Below are positions 12,401 through 25,500 of a DNA stretch of 64,000 bases, in pieces (position 1 is the stretch's first letter; every line of letters starts with the position of its first letter). The position numbers and the translations under genes were made by a program. The DNA is from Nymphaea colorata. Lineage: Eukaryota; Streptophyta; Magnoliopsida; Nymphaeales; Nymphaeaceae. The stretch covers positions 36,013,115 through 36,077,114 of the forward strand of contig NC_045138.2 in the NCBI RefSeq assembly GCF_008831285.2. The letters run 5' to 3'. The notes under the pieces were generated by a model. It saw nothing but the letters and a program-made list of their open reading frames with translations. It did no database searches and was not told the origin of the DNA.

Positions 12401-15400
12401 GTGATAATGCATGGCTCATGAACCAACAAAATTAAAAAGAAATGAGACGCTTGGAAAAGAGATGCAGGATGTGATCTCAATAAACAGAACTACTGGAAAC
12501 CATCTCTATTTGTGCTAGAGTTAACTAAGCTGAGGGTTAAACAAAATATGAAAGTTCTTGTACATATGGACTATTATACCCCATACTCCAGAAGTGTCGG
12601 GTAATAAAAGGTAGTAAAATTAGAAGGCCATAAATCAATGGGCACTTACATAACCAGACACTAACAACAACAATGACCTACATGACAGAACCATGTTTCT
12701 GATATAGACTGGTCCAGGCGCATCAAGTACTTGGTTTTTAGGTTCAACAAAGCTGGATCACTGATCCACCTTTAACAAAAAGCCTAAACAAAAGACATCG
12801 TATAAAGATATGTCACATGGGTACGGAGACAGGTGTGGCTGTGGGTGCTGATGGTGCCGAACAGTTTCAAAAAATTTGGGTATGGGGACACTGCATATAT
12901 ATATATATAATATTTTAAGTAAATAAACATAAATTCATTGTTTATATTCATAAAAATATATATCACTGAACAAATCAAACTAAGATATCAAAAAATTATT
13001 AAAAGATACCAAAAAGAGTTTTAAAAAAAATTGTCATATCCAAGCCATGTTCCGTGCTGTACCCGTCTCATGTTATGTTAAAACATGGGTTCCTCAACTG
13101 ATTAGCCATGCCATAGTACATAGCTTATAAGCAACAGGACTTAAGCAGACAATGCACCATTCCATGCATTGGAGATTGCTAGCTGGCTGGTCTTAGTATT
13201 GCCTAGTGTCAATATTTGTAAGGTGCAATCATCTCTGGTTACCCTCATTAATACAGTTTTTATGTGTTTTACCAAGAGATTTCAGATTTCTACTCAATCC
13301 TCATGTACTAACCTCAAATTACCAATCCAACCTCCAACCAGAGTAGATAATAAAATATAAGCATATGTATGCCACACACCTGCAACAGTGGATCCATAGA
13401 TGATTTGAACTTTACTGGACTGTCCTCCATGAATATCAACCAACCAATAGTATAGTAAAATGTGGTCCTACTCCTTGAACATTTATACTCCTCTAGGAAT
13501 GGAAAATGCTCTCTCTGCAAGAATACAAATGGCTATATGAAAACTTATACAAGAAAACAATTATAACCATAAACGTAAAATATAGATCAGTAGCATGTTC
13601 TCTGAGCATCATTCCAGTTTTATAGCCACATAAAAGTTTGCTTAGTCTATGCCCAAAGATGTGCTTGCTGTTGCATAAAAAAATGTTCTGGATCTGAACT
13701 GATTTACAAAATATCTATCATCAAGTTATAGTGTCAAATAATAGTTAAAGATAAAGTGGAGAATAAACAGATCCCACCCTAATATTCCACACATCTCCAG
13801 GTGACATCAAGCAAAATCACCTCCAGCTGATAAAAATATGTCCATTTTTAAAAAATTAAAGTGTTACAATCTCTGCTGCAGTAGAATCATAATTGCTAAA
13901 GCTGAAAATGAATCAGAGACGGGATACCTATGGAATTCAGGAAGTAGGCATTTCAAACAAGCAAACATATGAAACTCTTAAAGAGGATTCAGAAAGTATC
14001 CGCTATCAATGAACTTCACTGTTATTGCAAAAATAAACATGAACATACAGGACTCAAGCAAGAAAAAATCTGAAATAGCACGTGAATTTATCAAGAGAAA
14101 TATGTGAAACTATATGGATTATGGACAACTGAGCAAAACAAATGAAATTCATAAGACACTAACAGTTCAGAGAAATTATCATTGCTAAATTGCAAATGTT
14201 TTTTTATGCATGGAAACAGCAATTAGCTTGATAAATGTTTTAACAATCTACATTGAAGAACAGCTAGAGAGAGGGAGTTACAGTATGATGTCCAATAATG
14301 ATGAATTTAACTGTATCCAATTTGAGCAGCAATTTTCCTGTCATATACCTGTACAAAAATGCAAATATTTGCAAAATTAATTTCCATATAACTTGTTACA
14401 ACTATATATTAAGGAAAAACTTAATAAAGGAAATAAAGCTAACCCGGATGCTAGCTCGAGAAACAGTGCCAACGTGTGCTCAATGACTTCCTCACTCTAC
14501 AAAACCAAAAAAGTAAGTACATGCAAACTCATAAAAAGGAAGCAACATGATGCACATAAATTTGCCAAAAAAGTGATTTCATGCAAACTCATAAAAGGGA
14601 AGCAACAGAATGTACACAAATTTGAAACTTACCTGAGCATAGCATTTAAGGTTTGTTGCAATTTTACCAACAATTGCATTGAGTAAAACCAGATGATCGT
14701 GAAGCCCAAGGAGTTCAGACAACCGAGCATATAACTGCTGCGCAATACCAGAAACATAAATCAAAAAGTTAAAAAAAATCAAAATATGACAAGAAAGTGG
14801 AAAATTGAAAGAGAGTTTGTCAACCTTTGAAGAATGCATAGCTTGATCCCCAACATAAGCTTTCCGAAAATTCTGAAAGAATGTTAATATAGCTCGGTCA
14901 AGCCTTTGCTTACTGCTTTCACTATATCTCTGTCAAGGAGAGTCAGAAAATACACATTGTTAGACATGCAAAAACAGGCTACCAAACACAATAGAACAAA
15001 ATATAAGATAAAAGAAGATGGTGAACATTGTTCTCTGATGATTGATGATGCACATGAAAAGGCATGATCCTTACCAGGAAAAATGATGAAAAAACAAGTC
15101 CTAATTTTTTTAGAAAAAAGGATATTTAGATTTTCAGAAAAGGATTAGACAAATTGACATGAGACTTCCCAGATTGGCTTGCTAAGCGTCAAGATACCCC
15201 ATACTCCAGCTGAATGTCTTCACGAAAACCTTCAAGCATACTGAAGCCTAGATGCTTTTAAAGAGCTAAATATGCAAGAAACAGGGATCTAATGAAAAAT
15301 TCAAAATACAACTCTAGCTTTCACTATCTTGCATAAAATGAAAGATTGGATGCTTCTTATACCTGTGTATGTAATCCAGTATCACTGACATTTATCAACT

Positions 15401-18400
15401 GGAAAACACGTGCTGCAAGCTCTGCATCAATGATTTCCTGAGCCTCGGAACTGCATGGATACAATCTCAATATGGAATTGTTTTGCACTCAAAACGCCAT
15501 GACTCAAGTGAAACTTCAGCCTTTGTATACCTGCAACTTGTCCCCTGCTTAATTTTGAGTACAGCAGCTATTATGTGAACCATCCATGCAAGTTGTCCTT
15601 CAATCACAGAAAGCTTATTTGTGTCTCCATTTGAAGGCAACCTAGCCCTATCCTGTGCAACAAAAGAAATAGCACCAAAGGAAATAAAATTTTAGGAAGA
15701 AATTGTGCTGCTATCTTATGGTTATTGAAAGAGGAACACAATTTCTTCATGAAAAGGTACCGTATATGTCTGCAGAATTGGCTCCAATAGCTTCATAATG
15801 TACAAACTACTACTTTCATACTGCAATTTATGGAGTCAAAAAGGTGAAAGCAAATGACCAAAATAAGTTTGAATTCTGATATTTGGTAAATTATACGAAA
15901 TGGCAACAAGTGCAACATTGAAAGAACATGCAAAGGAAAAATTGTAGAATCAGATTAAGCTAACACCTACTGATTCATGTATGTCTACTTGTGCATGAAT
16001 AAGCACCAACATAAAGAAAAAGCGCACCTGGAATCTGCAAAGGTAAGGAAAACTTTCAAGTTGATCTTGGAGTAGTTCAACATTGTCTAGAGGATCTTCT
16101 GAGAGGTCATCTGGCAAACCTGCCTGCAAGAACCATTTGCAAATAAGAGCATGCTATAACTCCATGTCCTACTCAACATGAGGAAGGGGAAGAATAATGA
16201 ATATCAGCCTGTGACAACCTGGAGTAAGGAAACGTGATTAAGCAGGCTTACTTGCACAGAATCAAGTCTTGATGTGATAAAACCTTCTGTAATTTTGGGT
16301 ACAAACTCATCAAGTAGGCTTGGCATATCACTTTTTAGATAGGGAACAGATGTCACCAATCTTGACCACAGCCCCAGAAGATAATACACGCTACTGCTAG
16401 CCCACTGGCAAGCAAAAAAGAAGAAGAAACTCAATTTCATGGCTCAAAAAGGTTCATCTTTCTCAAATCAGTGAGCAGGCACCAAACTAACCTGCCACGA
16501 TTGCAAAGATTTTGTGGTAAACTCTGCTACCAGACGGATCCAATCACTATAGCCTTCCACATTAACAAGCTCGGACAACTGAAACAGAGTTGCACAAATT
16601 AATAACCACTAGTTAAGGATGATTGAGCAAATCAGCACGTCTCAAACTCAAAGAGTTATAAAAATTATCCCTGAGACTAAAGCATATCTCAAGCATAGCA
16701 ACAAATATTGTTCTCGGGTTTCTATCGGCAGATTTTTCTTCAGCAAAGTTGTTTCTTTTTTGGGAAAATCCCAAAGCTTTTTTAAAAATCAAAAATCAAA
16801 ATGCTAGGTAAAAATACAAGAAATGAAAAACTAATAAGTATTGTATTTGCATTGCATTTAGGAAGTCAGGTGAATACCAAAGACAAGAGGAAATAAGACA
16901 ATGAAACAAAAATTGAAAAAAATAAAACAGAAAATGAAATAAACAAAAAATCACGATAAATTGATTTTAAGGTTTTTTTTTAGAATATCGCTATATTTTC
17001 CCTTTTTTCAATTTTTTCATTAATATCATGATATTTTTTAAAATTTCACGATATTTGTGGCTATGGTCGTAAAATAAATTTTAAAATACAGTAACTCAGT
17101 AAGACAGAAAAATAAGTCACAAAATATATAAAGGTTACAGAAGCAGAAGCCACATTATAATCCCTTCTTCATTGCTTTGCAGGACTATGAATCTCCTCAC
17201 TTTTGCTATGGCTTATTTAAGAGGTCAATCTTTCTGGCCTGGAGATAATCTAGAGAGGGGTCACCTGGATAAGGTTCCAGGATCCAGAAGCTTCCCAAAG
17301 GAAGGATTTAGCAATCTCCTCATAATTGTACCTAAGACCTTGCACTAGCATTAGACACGGATACCCAAAACTTGTCATGATTCCTCACTAATTTCTTTGC
17401 CACAAACAATTTAATACACGACCAAAAATCATGATTTCTCTTTAATTTCCCCAGTTTCTATTCATGCATCTGTTCAGACCCTAAGATTGATTGACACATA
17501 GTCCTTTCCTAAATGAATGACTATAGCTAGGTGTACTCTAGAGCCCTCTAACTAGTCCATACAACAATCGTCCATTTTGTGACTTCACTATTCAACATTG
17601 GTAGATAACATCACCTTGGATTGCCATCAAAGAGGCCTCAAAATATTCAAAATTCTTGAGGAAATTTTTACCTGATAATTTACCTTGAAGCGCCCAAGAA
17701 GACGACAGTACTCATGATAATTGTCATGTTCAACAAGGCCTGCATCGTAAACAGATTTTTTTATTTTGACACCTCATCAAGAAACACACAATAGTAGGAA
17801 AGAAAGAACGAGAAAATGAAATAAGCTTAAGAAACCTGTATATGCTAACCCTTTGTAGACAATATGAGTAATCATGCACATCTATAAAACGCACCAATTA
17901 ATAGTGAACGACAAACCGAAAAGATGCAATAGGACCAATTAGGAGCAAACAGAGATGTCCAGCAATTCAAAGCATCAGACTCACTAATCCAATCCACATA
18001 ACTAGTTACACACGCAATAGAAACAAGTTATTGTTAAGCCTGGGCATCGGGCTGGCCCAACCCTACAAGGAGTCAGCCTCGGGCAGCCCGACACCCAAAA
18101 CCCGTGCCAGGCCTGATTAAATTAAAAAATATATATTTTTAATATTAAACAATATATAAATATAATTAATCATAACAAAATATTAATAATTATATATATA
18201 AATCAATAAATATATATATTTAAAAAATATTATCGAGCCCACACGGGCAGGCCTGATAATTGATCGGGCTGGCCCGGTGCCCTATTTTTTGGGGCCAGGT
18301 ACTAGGTACCTGCCGGTGGCAACACCCGTGCCCAGGCTTAGTTATTGTAGCTTTCTTACAGTTTAGACAGTTTTATTGGAAACTCAAATTGGCTAAGGCC

Positions 18401-21400
18401 GACTTACAAAAAAAAAAAAAAAAAAACCACTAAACAACTGGTCATATGACCCTTAAATGTTGCTAGGTAAAACACCATAAGAAAGAAAAGTAAGAAACTA
18501 GAAGTACAAGGCTGTCTTGAAAAGAATCCAACTTGTCATGCTCCAAAACAATAATTGCAGGGTGCACTAAGGCTCCATTAACAAGCAGCGTGGATTACTG
18601 TGTGCTGCTGAACATCCACCAACATGAGATCCCCTCAGGTCTGAGATCAGAGAGGAAACAAGCATGACCTAAAGGTACAAGAGCCAGGAGAAACAATAAC
18701 AATAGGGCCATATCAATCTGTAAAGATGACAAAAATTCCTCCCTTGCTGAGGGAAGTGAAGTTCATCACATGGAGACAGACATGCTATCTAATGGTTGAA
18801 ATATAAAAATGATAACAGTACAGGGTGGCTGAGCAAGCTTTGTTTGATAGATCTGGATGTGGGAGCATAAACCACATGAACAATTCCAAAGTGTTTAAAA
18901 GGAGTATTGGAACAAGCATATGCTCCAGACATAACTCAGGACGTGAACTACTCAAGGTCAGCAAATAAGAATCACCAGACATACCTCGCTGGTCCCCACA
19001 CATATTGCTTCCTCACATAGAATCAATTGCTTCCATTAGAAAAATGGACATATGGTCATTTACTTTAAGCACAGTATATCAGTCAAAAGGGCCACCTGAA
19101 AAGACATTCCATGCACTTTTGCTTTGTGTTCCTCAAGGTAAAAAATGTCACGCACCCTCATGACATTGTAGGGCACAACAAACAACGGTATTTCCTTCAG
19201 TATTACTACAAATTGCAGTCTAAGTAATCAAAGCATCAGAGACTATCAATTGCATTCATTAGCTTAAACAAAAGAGCCTGAGCAATGAGCTTAAAATTTT
19301 TGAAACCATTGAAGCAGAACTAAAAGTAATAGAAAGGTCACACATATGCTAATGCTTTAAAATTTTTAATGGTTAACAAAATCAGGGAGGAGAAAGGGAA
19401 TGGCCTTGATGTCTCCCGTTTAAATGTATGCCCAATCATCCAGGTAGTTCTGGGCACTCGGACTGCACCTTAGGAGCCTACATGACGCTAAAGTCTTTAT
19501 ATAATATTAAAACAGAAGATAAAATAGCATAGCCCGTTGTAAAGCAACAAGTAACGATGCAGATACATCAAACCAAACAGTAACCTGAGGAAAAGCACCC
19601 AAACAATGAGCTATTCGAACCAAGGAGAAAATGATTATAGATGTTTAAAAAATCATTAAGGCAAGTATCAAATTCAAAATCAGAATATATATAGAAAATA
19701 TGGTCTTTTTGCATGGAAGATAAAGAACTTAAAATCCATGCAAAATGAATTGGAAGTCATTCAGTAGAACAAGTGCACAACAGTGGCTGATAAGAGAGCT
19801 AAATACAAACATAAATAGCCAGAACGACTGTTAAATAATATGATAACAGATAAGCAACCTTGCCCTGTTTGCAGAATCTCCTTTGTTCCAGTCATCAGCC
19901 GAGCAAGGAACTTGGATCTTTCAGTGTCATTTGCAAACAAAGAACGCCTCACAGAGGCAAGGCGTACTAAGCACTCCAAAGCCTGAGAAAAAATGAGAAG
20001 GCCACTCAATGTGAAGTATGAATTAAACTGCTCAGAGCAACTAAAAAAATCGCAACAATATCAAGCAATTAGCAACTACAATCCCTCTTCAATGACCACA
20101 TTAGTCAACACATGAAGGATACTCTCACACTCCCTGGAGTAAACAACACCAAAAAACAATTCCAAGAACAAATGCCTTTTAGTTAGGCCCCAAAAGCTTA
20201 AGTATGAATCCAAGTGACAAAGATGTAGGTACAGGCATGAAAAGGATGACATGCCAAAAAAAGAGACCTTGTAAACATTTAAGAAAAAAGCAAAAATGAA
20301 GCATCACATATCTTGCTATAATGCTGCCACCAGACACCAGAAAACTCAGCCTGTTGCTGAAGGCAGCCGTCAATGAGGCTACAGCAGGCTGCTAGAGGCT
20401 GGTACAGGTAGAGGACGGGGAAGGAAAGAGGGAAAGGGAGACACTTTGAAGGGCTTAGGATTTAGAGACACAATGCTTAAAATCTTATGAAAGTGGAGCA
20501 GACCTGGAACTGATCCTGATCCAGATTTTGTATTACAGGTATGGTAGCCATATCCACATGCCTGTATCACTGCACTAAAACATATACGTGGGCCTAAGGC
20601 CCTGAAGGGCCTAAACAATGTATGCACATGACTTAGGTCTGCATGGTCGTTCATTTCTTTTTATGATGAATATTGCGTTTGAGTCATCCTCTTGTGTGAA
20701 AGAAACATACAAACCCAGATTACATTATGACAGAACTTGCAATTTATGAAAGGTGAATTGTCCTAATCAGATAACAAAACGGACTTGTCGTTTAACTTGC
20801 ATTCTTCCCTGTTTCTAGCAAACCTTCTTTCTATATGACTTCTCATTCATTACCCACCAATGTCCATGCATCTTGATCACATGTTCACATGGCAAAATGC
20901 ATCAAAATTATTTTCTGATGCCATGATCATCAAACAAAAGGCAAAAATAAATATGGCCCCAAGATAATGTTACAAGTATTAACAGCGTCAATAGGACAAA
21001 AAAACACCCATAAGAGCCATTCTGGACTGTAACAGTTTCAGAGTATCACAAACCTCCTTTGACAGAGGAGGCTTAGTGATTGCATAGTAATCAAAGAAGA
21101 TCTGCAATGTCTGAGGATCCTCAAGCACTTGTCTCCAAGCAGATGGAATCTGCAGGCTCACAAAGATCATAAACATTTAATATTAACAGGTGCCAGATCA
21201 GAAAAGGACTTATGTAGACAAGGCATACCTGAATGGTGCCAAGTTCATCTGAGCTTTCATCCAAGGAAGTTCCCACAAAGTCAAATGACAAACATTTAAG
21301 TGCTAGACTAAGAGCCAAGCCTTTTAGCCTGTTATCCACTGAAGCAATATAAACCAAATTTAGACGAAAAATCATCATTACATATAAACTGAAATAGAAG

Positions 21401-22456
21401 TTTGTATATGAAGGATGTCTTGTAGCCAGTACAGCACACCCCCTTATGAGTTTACCATCATTTTTGAGTTGGCACAATGATGTTAATGATATCTGAAAAA
21501 TTTGGAATAAAGCTTGATCTCGGAAAGAGCATGCCACCCGGCGTTGATGTGCCAAAGGGAAACCAGGGTTCACCTGATCATACAAGGAAACAGTAGGCCA
21601 GACCCCAATTACTGTTTGCAACCATAAAACTCCAATAGTGGATCATTGTGCACAAGCTAATGAACACTAGGTACAACCAGATCCAGTTTGCCATCAATAG
21701 AAAGCAGATGCACAATTTTAGTAAGTCAAATGAATAAGTAGATCTTCCCTGGTATATATTTCATTTTATAGATAAGAATCAACAGGGCATCACTTCTCTA
21801 GAAAAAGGAAAACATTAACATCTGACAAATCTGAACAAAGGCCAAAAAAAATGTAAAACAAAAATGTCTAACATTATAACCATGCATGAGGTTCCTTCTC
21901 AATGTGAGCATCCCGGCACGTTTTGTGCAACTATTTCACAAACAGGCTTACAAATTGATAGTTCAAGTACTTAAATATGTCTGCTCAGATGTTATAACCA
22001 TGAATAGGGTTCATTATAATCACTCCCACTCTGGCGTGCTCTATTCAATTCTTTCACAAACAAGCCTAAGAAACGCAAAGGAATTACTAAAGGAACAAGG
22101 AAAATGAAAAAAAAAATCTTTTCAACAGAAAAACACTCAGAAAAAGGGGGTCAGGCAAGCAAATGACTTGCAGGTCCTTAGCAGAAGGATCACCACTTAA
22201 CCCTAGAGATATACCTTGTAAACCCACTGCCTAGACAAGGAAATCCACCTAATACACATGGCCTGTATTTTCCATGTCCCACTATGATCAAGTAGACTTC
22301 CAAGATGTCAACCAAAGTCAGCAAATAAACATTTCAAGCTAACTAGCTAAGTCACATGGGCACCGTTACGGGTTTGGGTACAGGTAAGGCGATGTGGGTA
22401 CAAGCGGGGCAATTTTAGAAAACATGGATACATGAGAGTTTGTTTGTATACATACA

Positions 22457-22524
<68 letters not shown>

Positions 22525-25500
22525 TATATATATATTTATTTATTTGTATTTATTTATTTATTTATTTATTTATTTGGCTGTTAATTTATTTATTTAAAAG
22601 CAAAACCTTGAGAAACTTATAATTTTCTTGTATTCATTTGTAAGTTCTAAATATTTAAGTTTGTTTTTGTAATATGAACAATTTTTTTTCGTGATATGAA
22701 AAAACTTGTTGGGCATAATAGAAATGTTACAAAGTTAAACAAAAGAGAAAGAAAGGGGCACCGCAGTCCTGCAAGAGGTATGCTCCCTCTCTCTCCTCCC
22801 CCCCCCCCTTTTTCTCTTTCCTTTCCTGAAAACCCACCATCCAATTTTTTTATTCTAAACTTTAACCAAAAAAGGCATGTCGAGGATGTGTCCCTGTACC
22901 CACCTTGCTGCACCGGCATACCGACATGGATACGGGAACATTTTCCCTGTGACCTAGATTTCAAGGCATCTTTCTTTTCTTCTGCAAGCAAAACTGTGGT
23001 TTCACCTCTTGTTATGGTAAAAATTAATGACCACCCAAAAGAACATGATATATTCCAAGTTTACCATCCATCGAACGTAAGTATCTCCTGCAACTGCCTG
23101 GACAACAGACAAGAATCCCAAAGGGATTTCTACCACCAAATTCATTCCAAAAAAGGCATCAGTTATAGCTAAGATATTTATAGGAATACCATCACCAACA
23201 TTTCTCAAAAATATCAACCATTATATGGCTTCAAGAAGATCCCTTTCCTTTTTCTCTTTGTCCCAAAACCATGTTTTATAGCATAACTCAAGAAGTAGCC
23301 AGCAACAGAAAAAATAGGAATCTCCAGACATTTCCAAGTCACAAGCACAGACCAAGACCATTACATAGACATGTCGATTACATCTGAACTCTGACATGGA
23401 ACACTAGGTTACAACAAATCCATCTTTGTAGTAAGGTGATGAGTGTATTCTAAGATTAACACCCACAAATAGAGTACATTTTGGGTCACAAACATAAACC
23501 TGCTTTTGCCTACAGAAGGTGATGGTGTGAAGAACCAAGAAAATGGTAACCCATCTCACTGACATTATAAGATAGTTCATTTAGTGTGCGTGCAGAAAAG
23601 GTAAAACAGAGTACCGTCAATGAAACTTTAACAAACTTACTGTCCCATTTAGTTTGTGGATTCGAGATCAAGACAAAAGTCATTACAACATAATCTCATT
23701 TATACACACAAATACAGGGGCAAAGAAATGTTTAGAAGTTGTAACCAAGAGAAAGAGTGATCAAAGTGAAGCCTAAGATTTGTAGAACATCTATAGCCAC
23801 TGAACAACCAATATGAAGCTCGAGAAATAAGTGACCTCGAACCATGTGATCCCTGAAAATAACCTTTTTACATTAACAAAGATAGCAATTCACAACAACA
23901 TTCTGTTTTTTCAAATAATAACATAAATGTCCATGAAAACCCAGTTAATATGGTCTTGAAACTCAGAACAAACATGAGTGTAATATCGATGACCAGGACT
24001 TACCTGATTCATTTCTGCAACAAGCTGATTCAGAATCTTGAGCCCAATAGAATAATGACCTGATGTTGCCTGAAAAGAGAAGCAAAAAACACATATGTAT
24101 AAGCAGCATAAACAGTAAATTTGCAAGACGGAGAAACAGTCATATATGATACACTACAAACCACCAAGCCACCAAATGAAGTCAGCATAGCGCACTGTAA
24201 AAAAGCATAGATGAGGCATGCATAAAATTACAGTATAAGAAGAAGGTAACATTAATATCCATGCAGCTTGTTCAGGCACGTGCATTTGTTTGCAATTTTA
24301 TTTTTCACAAAGACCTGCAATGAAATTATAGAATGAACATTTTCTTCAGTCATTGGATATGCGGTAGACACGTGTTGAAAGAACGGCTTCACATTGACTT
24401 GCCAAGAATATTCAAAAGTTTCATCAGTGCTGTGAAATTCTATTGACAAGCTAACGGATTCCTTCTATGTTTCCAAGGCACTCGGAAGATATAGTGCAAA
24501 GTCATTTAACTGGGAGCCTCAACCTTGTTGACAACAAAAAGAACAAAAGTGCAGAACCCAACCACTGCTAATGAAAAAGTGTAGGAACAAAGACTTGGAC
24601 TCAAGTATAAGAAAGATAGCCAGGAATGCACCAAACAGTAAAGGGAAGAACTGTGGATGTTTCAGAATGTATTCTCAACTGAAACAGAAGAGCTTTGTGA
24701 AATGCATGAACTTGGTACAAGAAATAACAAGGTCTCTATTACAAAACAAGATGAGCCATAGCAAATTTTATACAGGCGTTCAAATACGAACTTCTAGAAG
24801 GCTACCTAGATCTATACTCTTTTATTCAGCCAGCCTGACTGCCAAACCCACTGAGATAGCAAGGAACTGGATATAGAACACAAGGACAAGACATAAAATT
24901 TAAGTGCATACAAATTACAAAAGGATGGCATTCCTTCCTTTCTTCCTTTTGAAGTTGTTCAAAGTGAACTGAAGACTGAAGTACAAAATGCCAAGTTCAA
25001 TATTTATCGAGAAACTAATGAGCAAAAAAGGGTGTCACCATTAACTCTAACTTAAATTGCTGACACTTCCACTCCTCATGGAGTTGGTACTGGCATAGCT
25101 TAAAATTAAACACTTGATATAAAGCCTACAAATAGATTTTGTTCTTCCGTGACTTCAATGCGTAGAATCATCCAAAAACAATATCAAACGCTACATTAAA
25201 GCAACACATATCAACTAGTAAAGAAGCATTCATATAAGAAATGCTAGACAAAACATCACACTGCACCAAGAAAGCTTTTAACATTTAATTAAAGCATGAT
25301 CTGAAAATATGAGCTATGAAAAAAAAAAAAGAAGTTGAGAAAGGGCTTATGACCGAAACCTGAGAAAGGGCTTATGACCGAAACCTTATCTTAAGCACAA
25401 GACAACGTTTTGCAACATAAAATATATAATGAAAGATATAGCCAGACAAAATCCTTTTTAAATCAAAGCAAGAATTCAAGCAAAGATAAGACAGACTCCA

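Noticed and set aside
22696-23172. 158-codon plus-strand frame in an exportin-7 intron
   Set aside because: It crosses a homopolymer-rich repeat element, has proline/serine low complexity, and has no recognisable domain.
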